Below, piece by piece: positions 17,778 through 25,381 of a stretch of DNA of 64,000 nt; positions within the stretch are counted from its first letter, which is position 1, and each line of letters opens with the position of its first letter. The notes beneath the pieces were generated by a model. The model was not told the DNA's origin and searched no databases. It was given only the letters and a program-made list of their open reading frames with translations. Position numbers and translations under genes: made by a program. The DNA comes from Amycolatopsis sp. A133 (GTDB lineage: Bacteria > Actinomycetota > Actinomycetes > Mycobacteriales > Pseudonocardiaceae), in NCBI RefSeq assembly GCF_031082405.1, contig NZ_JAVHJU010000002.1, forward strand, positions 1 through 64,000, given 5' to 3'.

Positions 17778-19469
17778 TCACGGCACGGGAGTGAAGTCGA
17801 AGCGCTCGACCTCCCCCGGCCGGTAGCTGTATGCCGCACTTCCCGGCCGATCGAGCGGATTGCCGTCCAGCCACATGCGGTGCAGCACAGTCGCCGCAGC
17901 GAACACGTCGTCGCAGGCGACGTCGACACGAGGGCCGCGCCGCCAGCGCACAGCGCACCCGCCGGCATAGCGGTAGGCGGCCACCAGAGCGTTGGGCATC
18001 TCGGTCGGGACCCGATCGCCTCCGGGCCCGTCCTCTCCGTACGGGGTCAGCGTCGCGTGCACCCACTTCTCACCTTCGGCCTTGGTGATCGGGTGTGAGC
18101 GGAGCAAGAGCTCGCTGTTGTACCGGTACGTCCCGTCCACTTCGGCATCGTCGGCAACCTGCCAGACGTCGTCATCCGGGCCCGCCCACGAATTCCGGGC
18201 GATCCGGGGATAGCGTTCGATGAGGACGGCGCCATCGCCCGGCTTGGCCTTCGTCGAGACGACCCAGGCGGTGATCCGGCGACCCGTGATGGGCTCGGGA
18301 TCACCCACCGGGGTCATCCGAGGCGGCTCAGGAAGGTCGGAAAGCCCGGCAAGGGTCCGGACGACGAACCGCACGTTGGCCCACGCGCTGCCCTGCTCCT
18401 GGAAGATCGAATCCGCGACGGCCTGAGGGGACAGCCGGCGCGGGCCGCGCAGGTGGCGCTCGATCTGAGAGCGGAGATCTCCCTCGAGATCCAGCGGGAT
18501 CGCCTGCTCGCACAGCCGCGCCAGGGGCGACCCGGGAACGAGCTCCTTCCGCCCGTCGGCGGCCAGGAGGAACCGGCATCCGATCGATGCGGCGTAAATG
18601 GACAGTGAGGAGTGGTCCCCGAGGCAGAGGTCGAGCGCGATCAAACCGGGCTCCCACGGCGTGTGGGGCGGAACGACGACGAGCCCGCTGTCCAGTTCTT
18701 CGCGCAGCTTCACCTTGATGCAGGCCGGCGAGTCGGCGAACCAGACGTTCGGGTGCATGATCAGCAACACCGAGTACTGATCCATCGGCAGCTGCGCGAG
18801 CAGCCTCATCGGCAGGCTCGCGCAGCTGCCCACCGTGGCGTTCTGCCCCCACGTCGACGTAACCGCGATCAGGATCTTGCCCGGGCAAATCCCGAAGCGC
18901 TCCCGAAATTCGTCGCGCCTGGACCGCGACGCGGCGATCCGATCGAACACCGGATCGCCGATGACCACGGCCCGGCCGGCGGCTTCGGGCGCGCTTACCC
19001 GCAGCCGCTCGGCCTGTTCCTCGTGGGACACGCCGATGGCGGTGGGGATCACCGTCCCCGCGGCCGTCGTCAGCTGGCCGCTCACCAGGCCGGTGGCGAA
19101 CTGGTCGCTACCGCTCGACCAGGACACCAACCGCTGGTATCCGGCGCCGTGCGGGATCACGAAGACCAGGCCGCGAAGCTCACCGAGAGCAGCAGTGGCA
19201 TGGGCGGCCAAGACGACGTCGAAACGGGTGATCTTCGCTTCCGCCCAGGTGAGCACCTCGAAGCCGAGCTGCTCGATGTGCGGCCCGAGACCCCGGGCAA
19301 ACTTCGATCCTTTCTCGACGACGAACTTGATGTGCGGCGGCTCAGGGGACAGCGCCTCGAGCAGCGTGAGCATGCGGTCGAGGGTGGTGAAGGTGCGGAC
19401 CACCATGAGGACCGAGTAGGGCGCCCGCAGGGTTCGGCATTCTCGGCCGTCATCGTGCCGACCATCCAC
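17778..19469 (-). CDS. Glycosyltransferase-fold (GT-B, CDP-glycerol-transferase-like) protein of unknown role
   Basis: About 563 residues. The first 350 have a GT-B/CDP-glycerol-glycerophosphotransferase-like pattern: a Rossmann-like start APYSVLMVVRTFTTLDRML, the turn FVIPHGAGYQ, AVVIGDPVFDRIAASR, ILIAVTSTWGQNA, and a C-terminal LGDHSSLSIYAASIGC resembling the conserved G-D-x-S segment. The last 170 residues are a separate alpha/beta domain. Related streptomycete proteins are often mislabelled as translation factors. The start is uncertain: GTG 19469 lacks a clear RBS and ATG 19406 is an alternative. It is divergent from the Scr1 gene. Confidence 0.7.
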   Translation of the reverse strand: MDGRHDDGRECRTLRAPYSVLMVVRTFTTLDRMLTLLEALSPEPPHIKFVVEKGSKFARGLGPHIEQLGFEVLTWAEAKITRFDVVLAAHATAALGELRGLVFVIPHGAGYQRLVSWSSGSDQFATGLVSGQLTTAAGTVIPTAIGVSHEEQAERLRVSAPEAAGRAVVIGDPVFDRIAASRSRRDEFRERFGICPGKILIAVTSTWGQNATVGSCASLPMRLLAQLPMDQYSVLLIMHPNVWFADSPACIKVKLREELDSGLVVVPPHTPWEPGLIALDLCLGDHSSLSIYAASIGCRFLLAADGRKELVPGSPLARLCEQAIPLDLEGDLRSQIERHLRGPRRLSPQAVADSIFQEQGSAWANVRFVVRTLAGLSDLPEPPRMTPVGDPEPITGRRITAWVVSTKAKPGDGAVLIERYPRIARNSWAGPDDDVWQVADDAEVDGTYRYNSELLLRSHPITKAEGEKWVHATLTPYGEDGPGGDRVPTEMPNALVAAYRYAGGCAVRWRRGPRVDVACDDVFAAATVLHRMWLDGNPLDRPGSAAYSYRPGEVERFDFTPVP

Positions 19470-19505
19470 TCGCGATGCCCCGATCGTGCGTGCTTACTCA
19501 CCAGT

Positions 19506-19522
19506 TGCTACTGCGGGTAGCA
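19506..19522. promoter_or_regulatory. Inverted repeat between divergent GT-B-like and Scr1-type genes
   Basis: TGCTAC-TGCGG-GTAGCA lies 37-53 bases upstream of the minus-strand gene and about 125 bases before the Scr1-type gene. A TACTAT hexamer just downstream could be a -10 for rightward transcription. It may be an operator for the Scr1-type protein. Confidence 0.35.
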
Positions 19523-19645
19523 GATGGTACTACTATGGATCTATGGCGGACCGCCACCTGGCAGATTTGGAGACTGGCATTTTGCTCACCGGTCATCAAG
19601 CTAGCAGGCTGTGACCGGACGAGACCAGTAGAGAGTGGGCTGATC

Positions 19646-20506
19646 ATGCTCGGGGGACGCAATCCGGTTACCGAACGACGTAGGCTGCTGGCCGAACTCC
19701 GGCGCTTGCGCAGCGCAGCGGGGCTGACCCAGAAGCAAGTTTCCGCTGGACTCGAGTGGTCGCTGTCCAAAGTGATCCGTATCGAAGGCGGCACCGTCGG
19801 CCTCTCGATCACCGACTTGAAGGCGCTGCTGACACTCTACGGCGTCGAGGACCCCGAGGTCGTCGACGACCTCGCGGCGGCCGCGAGAACCGCCCGCGAG
19901 AAGGCATGGTGGGACGACTACCGGCCACATGTGAGCCCGGCCCTGATCGACTTCATCGCGGTCGAGGCCGCGGCGACCAGCATGGCGGAGTACCAGAACT
20001 TCGTCGTGCCGGGCATCCTGCAAGTCCCCGCCTACATCCGCGGCGTCGGACAGGCCTTCGGCTCAAGCGAGGAAGCGATCGAGCGCTCTGTCTTCATGCG
20101 CACCGAACGCCGTGGCCTCCTGACCGGGCCCCAGCCGCTGGAGGCCCGGTTCATCCTGGATGAGGCCTCGATCCGCCGGACGATCGGATCCGCCGACGTC
20201 ATGCGGGACCAGCTCGACTTCCTGGTCGAGCTCAACGAGCTGCCCAACATCACCATCCAGATCGCCCCGCTCGGCCGCGGCGTGACCGATGGCATGCAGT
20301 CCTCCTTCACGCTTTTCGAACTGCTCGACCAAGATCACGTGGTGTACCTCGACCAACCGGGGTACCAAGTGCTCGCTCGGACGGACCCCGACGAGGTCGG
20401 CCGGTACCTCGACGCCTTCGACAAGCTGACGGGTCCGGATTACGCCACGCCGCCGGACGAGCTGAAGGCCACTGTTGGCCGTGTCCGGGCATCCCTCGCC
20501 GAATGA
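19646..20506 (+). CDS. Scr1-family XRE transcriptional regulator (DUF5753)
   Basis: A 286-residue regulator. The N-terminal XRE helix-turn-helix spans about 12-70: LLAELRRLRSAAGLTQKQVS and LEWSLSKVIRIEGG. The C-terminal DUF5753 domain has the typical AWWDDY, EAAATSMAEYQNFVVPGILQ and GYQVLARTDPDEV segments. Scr1-type proteins in actinomycetes pair with small DUF397 proteins and are treated as antitoxin-like regulators. ATG 19646 aligns with the family start. The DUF397 gene follows 150 bases later on the same strand. Confidence 0.92.
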   Translation: MLGGRNPVTERRRLLAELRRLRSAAGLTQKQVSAGLEWSLSKVIRIEGGTVGLSITDLKALLTLYGVEDPEVVDDLAAAARTAREKAWWDDYRPHVSPALIDFIAVEAAATSMAEYQNFVVPGILQVPAYIRGVGQAFGSSEEAIERSVFMRTERRGLLTGPQPLEARFILDEASIRRTIGSADVMRDQLDFLVELNELPNITIQIAPLGRGVTDGMQSSFTLFELLDQDHVVYLDQPGYQVLARTDPDEVGRYLDAFDKLTGPDYATPPDELKATVGRVRASLAE

Positions 20507-20656
20507 CCACCCCGGCCGGCTTCGTACGGCCAGGTACGTCGCGGACGGTGCCGGAATGAAACCGGTGCGTTTGCGAAAGGGGGTAGAATCGGGTGGCTCT
20601 GAAGCACGTCCATTGGCCGGGGTGATCTCCGGCCGATCATAGGTCGGGAGGGCCTC

Positions 20657-20896
20657 ATGACCGGACGATTTGATGCGCCCATAGCCGAGTTCGATCAGCA
20701 CGGCATTGCGTGGCACCGGAGTTCCCGGTCTCACCCGACCACGGAGCCGAAGTGCGCGGAAGCAGCTCTGGACGGGGAGATCGTGCGCGTTCGCGATTCG
20801 AAATCGCCTCGATCAGGTGAACTGCAGTTCAGCCACGGAGCGTGGGAGCACCTCACCCGTCGACTGAGCGCAAAGGCCGAACGCCAGAGCGACTGA
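20657..20896 (+). CDS. DUF397 small protein (Scr1 partner)
   Basis: A 79-residue DUF397 protein. It has the family pattern: W-x-x-S-S-R-S (WHRSSRSHP), a cysteine-containing strand (KCAEAALDGEIVRVRDSKSP) and a final F-S-x-x-x-W-E-x-x segment (FSHGAWEHLTRRL). GGGAGG precedes ATG 20657. Paired with the Scr1-type gene upstream, it resembles the toxin-antitoxin-like or developmental-switch pairs of Streptomyces. Confidence 0.88.
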   Translation: MTGRFDAPIAEFDQHGIAWHRSSRSHPTTEPKCAEAALDGEIVRVRDSKSPRSGELQFSHGAWEHLTRRLSAKAERQSD

Positions 20897-20974
20897 ACTG
20901 AATCGCGAGACCTCCGGCATTGGCCATACCGGGACCGCCCGGGAGTGAATGCACATGCCGATGCACACCTAACT

Positions 20975-21494
20975 TCATATTACATGTCCCGCGCACGTTT
21001 TTGTCAGCTTTTTGTCCAATTCGGCGAGACCGGTCGCATTCTCCATTACGGCCCACGAGTCGCAGGCACCGGCAAGCGCCGGCCGTGACGATGATCGCCC
21101 CTGAGAACCACCCCGCCACTGGCCGGTGATCGCGTAGCTCGGCGCGTAGCCTCGGGGACCGCTGCGGGCGTCGTGGAAGTACTCCCCCGCGTCGGACGGC
21201 AATGCCGCGCCCTCGCCCGGGAAGAGCGTGGGGATCCAGGAATACTTGTCGGACAGGACCCGGGGCGCGAGGCCGGCGCACCGGAGGGGGGCGAGGCAGG
21301 CGGAGGCTAGTCGGACGCCTGCGCGGCCCGCTTCGCCGAGTCCGGTGGCGTCGGCATCCGGATGCCCAGTTCGTGATCGCGTCCCGTCCGAGGTTGGCGA
21401 AGCGCTGGATGTTCTGCTTCGGGGTGTCCGGCACCGGGCTCACGATCAGGTGGGCCAGCAGGCCCACTCCGTCGATCGGCGCGTCCCACTGCAT
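20975..21494 (-). pseudogene. Decayed protein-coding remnant, unknown family
   Basis: Three minus-strand fragments in three frames read as one damaged protein: an ATG at 21494 starts MQWDAPIDGVGLLAHLIVSP and QRFANLGRDAITN, a second frame gives LGIRMPTPPDSAKRAAQASD then a stop, and a third gives VLSDKYSWIPTLFPGEG and SGPRGYAPSYAITGQW. Two frameshifts and a stop separate them. No family is recognised. The rest of 20897-21769 holds no other convincing gene. Confidence 0.4.
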
Positions 21495-21769
21495 GAGCCG
21501 ACTTCATCAGCACACAAACGCCGTCACTCTTCGCCCCGTCGGTCGGCATGCCGGGGCCGCAGTGGCGGTCACTCCCACAACGCCGGGGGCCTCTACTTTC
21601 GCCGCCAACCGGCCAAGGTGCGAAAACTGCTGCACGAGCTGTCGAGGTCACTCAGCTGGGGGCCAAAGTCCAGGGGAGGTGACGAGCACAGGCGAACTGC
21701 CAATGGATCAACCGCCGAAGACGGCGCGAGTCGCAGGAGGATCTTCGACGCCATGTCTGCCGATCGACC

Positions 21770-21802
21770 AAAAAGCCCGCCTGACCTGGGTCAGACGGGC
21801 TT
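21770..21802 (-). terminator. Intrinsic terminator after the tRNA pair
   Basis: Read leftwards, a GC-rich stem of about 14 bp (21773-21786 paired with 21789-21802, one mismatch) ends in a run of five U. It lies 10 bases beyond the tRNA-Glu CCA end. Confidence 0.8.
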
Positions 21803-21814
21803 GGTTACTGCTGG

Positions 21815-21887
21815 TACCCCCGATGGGATTCGAACCCACGCTACCGGCGTGAGAGGCCGGCGTCCTAGGCCGCTAGACGACGGGGGC
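21815..21887 (-). tRNA. tRNA-Glu (CTC anticodon)
   Basis: A 73-base cloverleaf: acceptor GCCCCCG pairs with CGGGGGT, the anticodon stem CCGGC/GCCGG encloses the loop CTCTCAC giving anticodon CTC, and the T loop is GTTCGAATC. The CCA end is encoded at 21812-21814. Confidence 0.97.
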
Positions 21888-21987
21888 TAGGATCTTCCCT
21901 GGTTTCCCAGGGGCTTTTCTGTTTTTCTTACCGGAGAGAACTTACCAGAGCCGCTTTCTCGCTCTGCAAGGGGGTCACTCTCCGCAG

Positions 21988-22059
21988 CTGGGGTACCAGG
22001 ACTCGAACCTAGACTAACTGGACCAGAACCAGTCGTGCTGCCAATTACACCATACCCCA
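21988..22059 (-). tRNA. tRNA-Gln (CTG anticodon)
   Basis: A 72-base cloverleaf: acceptor TGGGGTA pairs with TACCCCA, the anticodon stem ACTGG/CCAGT encloses the loop TTCTGGT giving anticodon CTG, and the T loop is GTTCGAGTC. CCA is not encoded. It lies 100 bases upstream of tRNA-Glu in the same direction, a common actinobacterial pairing. Confidence 0.97.
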
Positions 22060-22108
22060 GTGAGGTACTGCTCCGGCTGGCCGGTTCAGCACCGCACGAG
22101 GAGAAATA

Positions 22109-22936
22109 CTAGAGCACGCCGTTCCGGACGGTGAACGCGGGGGTGCCACTGCGGCGCTGGGCCGGGACACCGATCGTGGCGTACTCCGAAACCAGCAGCT
22201 CAGGCAGCTCGGCGAGGCCGGCCACCGTGTGGACGCCTTCGGGGGCCCGCTCGCCGATGCTGTCGCGGTCGAGCCACACCGCGCCCAGGCCGGCGTCGCG
22301 CGCGCCGATCGCGTCCGTGTCCAGTTTGTCGCCCACGTGGACCGCCTGGGCGGGGGCGCAGCCCAGGCCCAGGCACACCGTGTGGAACATCACCGGGTCG
22401 GGTTTGGCCACGCCCAGCTCACCGGCGATGGCGACGTGGTCGAAAAACGGCGAGAGGCCCAGGTCGGCGATTTTCTTCCGCTGGTGCCCGCCCGAGGCGT
22501 TCGTCACCGCGGCCAGCATCAGGCCGGCCGCGCGCAGCCACTCCAGGCAGTCGAGGACGTCGTCGAACAGCTGCCACGAGTGGTCGAGCAATTCTCTTCG
22601 GCGGCGCTCGAAGGAACTCACCTGCTCGGCGTCGGCGAGGATGCCGATTTCGGCCAGGAAGCAGTCGGTGCGCCGCTGGTGCATCGTCGCGTAGTCGAGT
22701 TCGCCCGCGACGACGAGCGCGACGTGCTCCTCGGTGATCAAGTCCCACAACGGCCACAGGTCGCCCCGGCCGGTGAGGATGTGGAGGCTCCGGCGGATGG
22801 CGGCCGTGCAGTCGATGAGCGTGTCGTCGATGTCCAGGCACACCAGCCGCAGCTCGGGCGGCGCCCAGGGCTCGGACGCCACCGCGGCGGGCGGGGCGGT
22901 TCGCGAAGGGGTCGGGGGTGCCAGGGCGAAATCCAC
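22109..22936 (-). CDS. HAD-superfamily hydrolase
   Basis: A 275-residue protein with all four HAD motifs: motif I LVCLDIDDTLID (about 31-42, nucleophile Asp), motif II AVTNASG, the conserved Lys in VAKPDPVMF, and motif IV VHVGDKLDTDAIGA. A helical cap sits between motifs I and II, as in subfamily I phosphatases such as phosphoglycolate or nucleotide phosphatases. The N-terminal 25 residues are Pro/Ala-rich. Start GTG 22936. The substrate is not predictable. Confidence 0.92.
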   Translation of the reverse strand: MDFALAPPTPSRTAPPAAVASEPWAPPELRLVCLDIDDTLIDCTAAIRRSLHILTGRGDLWPLWDLITEEHVALVVAGELDYATMHQRRTDCFLAEIGILADAEQVSSFERRRRELLDHSWQLFDDVLDCLEWLRAAGLMLAAVTNASGGHQRKKIADLGLSPFFDHVAIAGELGVAKPDPVMFHTVCLGLGCAPAQAVHVGDKLDTDAIGARDAGLGAVWLDRDSIGERAPEGVHTVAGLAELPELLVSEYATIGVPAQRRSGTPAFTVRNGVL

Positions 22937-23048
22937 CCAGTGAGGCTAGGGCAACCGCCGCGTTCGCGACGCTGCCAAAGAGGTGATTGCCGCTGCCCTG
23001 TTCCGGCGCACCGGCTCTACTCCCAGTTGGCGAACCGTCCCCATTCGG

Positions 23049-23180
23049 TTATCCGGCACCCCGCACCGGAGACGCCTCCCCGTCGACATAGGCCACATAA
23101 CCCTTGTGCCGCTTGGGAATCCGCTCCGTCCACACGGGCACCTCGACCCCGGCCGCCGGCGCCGACCGCAACCGGAACAC
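23049..23180 (-). CDS. Possible 43-residue peptide, low confidence
   Basis: In the 22937-23341 spacer a minus-strand frame ends at TAA 23049-23051. It shows about 80% G/C at third positions and a protein-like sequence (VWTERIPKRHKGYVAYVDGE). GTG 23180 lacks a good RBS and the frame is open further upstream, so it may be a real small gene or the end of a degraded one. The family is unknown. Confidence 0.3.
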   Translation of the reverse strand: MFRLRSAPAAGVEVPVWTERIPKRHKGYVAYVDGEASPVRGAG

Positions 23181-23305
23181 GGCCGACGAACTGTCGCGTT
23201 TGGACGGTTTCTGGTCACCGGGGCGCCCGCCGGCCCGCCGTAGCCCGATCAGCGTATCTCCGCTTCTGCCCCTTGACGCCGGTGCCGGTCAGGTGCATCC
23301 TCGAG

Positions 23306-23327
23306 TTATTCAACAGGCGATGAATAA
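23306..23327 (+). promoter_or_regulatory. Palindromic operator before FAD monooxygenase
   Basis: TTATTCA (23306-23312) and its complement TGAATAA (23321-23327) form an inverted repeat ending 14 bases before the start codon, next to the RBS. This is typical of TetR- or MarR-family sites. No regulator gene is adjacent. Confidence 0.55.
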
Positions 23328-23341
23328 GGGAGATGGTCGAG

Positions 23342-24583
23342 ATGACCGAGCGCACGACCTGCGTCGTCATCGGTGGCGGGCCGGCCGGGATGGTCACGGG
23401 ACTGCTGCTGGCCCGGGCCGGCGTCGAGGTGACGGTGCTGGAGAAGCACGCCGACTTCCTGCGCGACTTCCGCGGGGACACGGTGCACCCGTCGACGCTG
23501 ACGCTGCTCGACGAACTGGGCCTGGGCGAGAAGTTCCACGCGCTGCCGCACAGCGAGCTGACCGCGGCGGGCTTCCCGCAGGAAAACGGCGAAATGATGA
23601 AGCTCGCCGACTTCACGCGGCTGAAGGTGGCGCACCCCTACATCGCGATGGTGCCGCAGTGGGATTTCCTCGATCTGCTGGCCGAGAGCGCCCGGAAGGA
23701 GCCGACGTTCGTCCTGCGGATGGAGACCGAGTGCACCGGCCTTGTGCGCGAGCACGGCCGGGTGCACGGCATCACCTACCGCACGGCGGCGGGCGAGACC
23801 GGCGAACTCCGCGCCGACCTGGTGATCGCCGCGGACGGCCGCTGGTCGCTGGCCCGGCGCGAAGCCGGCCTCGTGCCCCGCGAGTACGACTGCCCGTTCG
23901 ACGTCTGGTGGTTCCGGCTCTCCCGGCACGAGAGTGAGGAGGGCAGCATGCTGCTGCCGAAGATGCGGGACCGCCGGTTCGCCGTGCCGCTCCCCCGCCC
24001 CGGCTTCTTCCAGGTCGCCTACCTCAGCCCCAAGGGTGACGACCTGCGCGAAGAGGGCATCGACGCGTTCCGCCACAACGTCACGCAGATCTTGCCGGAG
24101 TTCGCCGACCGCGTGGACGAGCTCGAGTCGATGGACGACGTCAGGATGCTCGACGTGCGGCTCAACCTGCTGCGCAAGTGGCACACCGACGGGCTGCTCT
24201 GCATCGGCGACGCGGCGCACGCGATGTCGCCGATCGGCGGGGTCGGGATCAACCTGGCGGTGCAGGACGCGGTCGCGGCGGCGACGCTGCTGGCCGAGCC
24301 GCTGCGCCGGGGCCGTCCGTCGGAAGCGGACCTGGCCAAGGTGCGCTCGCGCCGCCTGGCGCCGACGATGCTGGTGCAGGGGCTGCAGCGGCTGCTGCAC
24401 CGGACCGTGATGCGGGCGGTGATGGCCGGCAGGCGCAACGGCCCGCCGGCGCCGATGATCAAGCTGTTCGCGCGGTTCCCGCGGCTGTCGTACCTGCCGG
24501 CCCGGCTCCTCGGCCTCGGGCTGCGGCCGGAGCACGCTCCGGCGTTCGCCCGGCGGCCGATGGAGCCGGTGGGCCGGGGTTAG
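23342..24583 (+). CDS. FAD-dependent aromatic-ring-hydroxylase-like monooxygenase
   Basis: A 413-residue class A flavoprotein monooxygenase (PHBH fold). It has the Rossmann motif CVVIGGGPAGMVTGLLLARA (residues about 7-26), the DG motif DLVIAADGRWSLAR, and the GD motif CIGDAAHAMSPIGGVGINLA. The RDFRGDTVHPSTL segment is typical of the family. ATG 23342 was preferred over ATG 23333 because GGGAG abuts the latter. The stop overlaps the stop of the convergent FAH gene by four bases. A role in detoxification or aromatic catabolism is inferred; regulation is probably through the palindrome immediately upstream. Confidence 0.93.
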   Translation: MTERTTCVVIGGGPAGMVTGLLLARAGVEVTVLEKHADFLRDFRGDTVHPSTLTLLDELGLGEKFHALPHSELTAAGFPQENGEMMKLADFTRLKVAHPYIAMVPQWDFLDLLAESARKEPTFVLRMETECTGLVREHGRVHGITYRTAAGETGELRADLVIAADGRWSLARREAGLVPREYDCPFDVWWFRLSRHESEEGSMLLPKMRDRRFAVPLPRPGFFQVAYLSPKGDDLREEGIDAFRHNVTQILPEFADRVDELESMDDVRMLDVRLNLLRKWHTDGLLCIGDAAHAMSPIGGVGINLAVQDAVAAATLLAEPLRRGRPSEADLAKVRSRRLAPTMLVQGLQRLLHRTVMRAVMAGRRNGPPAPMIKLFARFPRLSYLPARLLGLGLRPEHAPAFARRPMEPVGRG

Positions 24584-25350
24584 ACGTCCTCGACCGGGTT
24601 GGTCAGGGTGCCGATGCCTTCGATGGTGATCGAGACGCTCTGGCCGCCCTCGATCGGGCCGACGCCCTCGGGCGTGCCGGTGAGGATGATGTCGCCGGGC
24701 AGGAGCGTCATGACGCCGGAGACGAACTCGACCAGCTCGGGGATCTTGTGGACGAGGTCGGACGTGCGGCCGTCCTGCTTGAGCTCGCCGTCGACCTCGG
24801 CCCGCAGCGAGAGGTCCGACGGGTCGATCGCGGTCTCGATCCACGGGCCGATCGGGCAGAAGGTGTCGAAGCCCTTGGCGCGGCCCCACTGGCCGTCGGA
24901 CTTCTGCAGGTCGCGGGCGCTGACGTCGTTGGCGATCGTGTACCCGAGGACGACGCTCGCGGCGCGGGCGGCGGGCACGTTCTTCACCGGCTGCCCGATG
25001 ACGATCGCCAGCTCGCCCTCGAAGTCGACACGGCCGATGCCGGACGGACGCCGGATGGCCGCGTGGGGCCCGACGACCGTCGTCGACGGCTTGATGAACA
25101 GCATCGGCTCGCTGGGCACGTCGTTGCCGAATTCGGCCGCGTGCTTGGCGTAGTTGCGGCCGACGGCGATCACCTTCGACGGCAGGATCGGCGCGAGCAG
25201 CCGGACGTCGGCCAGCGGCCACCGCTTGCCGGTGAAGTTCGGCTGGCCGAAGGGGTGCTCGGCGATTTCGAGGACCTGGGCGTCGTCGCCGTCGCCTTCG
25301 ATCGAGGCGAACGCGACACCACCGGGATGAGCAATTCGGGCTAGGCGCAC
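24580..25350 (-). CDS. Fumarylacetoacetate hydrolase family protein
   Basis: A 256-residue FAH-family enzyme. It shows KVIAVGRNYAKHAAEFG (about 59-75), the metal-binding FEGELAIVIG, GYTIANDVSARDLQ, FDTFCPIGPWIET and the final LTGTPEGVG loop. Actinobacterial members are usually annotated as acylpyruvate hydrolase, oxaloacetate decarboxylase or 2-hydroxyhepta-2,4-diene-1,7-dioate isomerase. It lies 31 bases downstream of cimA on the same strand, so the two may be co-transcribed. The true substrate is uncertain. Confidence 0.92.
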   Translation of the reverse strand: MRLARIAHPGGVAFASIEGDGDDAQVLEIAEHPFGQPNFTGKRWPLADVRLLAPILPSKVIAVGRNYAKHAAEFGNDVPSEPMLFIKPSTTVVGPHAAIRRPSGIGRVDFEGELAIVIGQPVKNVPAARAASVVLGYTIANDVSARDLQKSDGQWGRAKGFDTFCPIGPWIETAIDPSDLSLRAEVDGELKQDGRTSDLVHKIPELVEFVSGVMTLLPGDIILTGTPEGVGPIEGGQSVSITIEGIGTLTNPVEDV

Positions 25351-25381
25351 GCGGCCAGTCTACGTGCGCCCCGCCCGTACC

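Noticed and set aside
21815..22059. Integrated element attachment site at the tRNA genes
   Set aside because: No second copy of a tRNA 3' end and no integrase gene were found in the window, so an att site cannot be supported.
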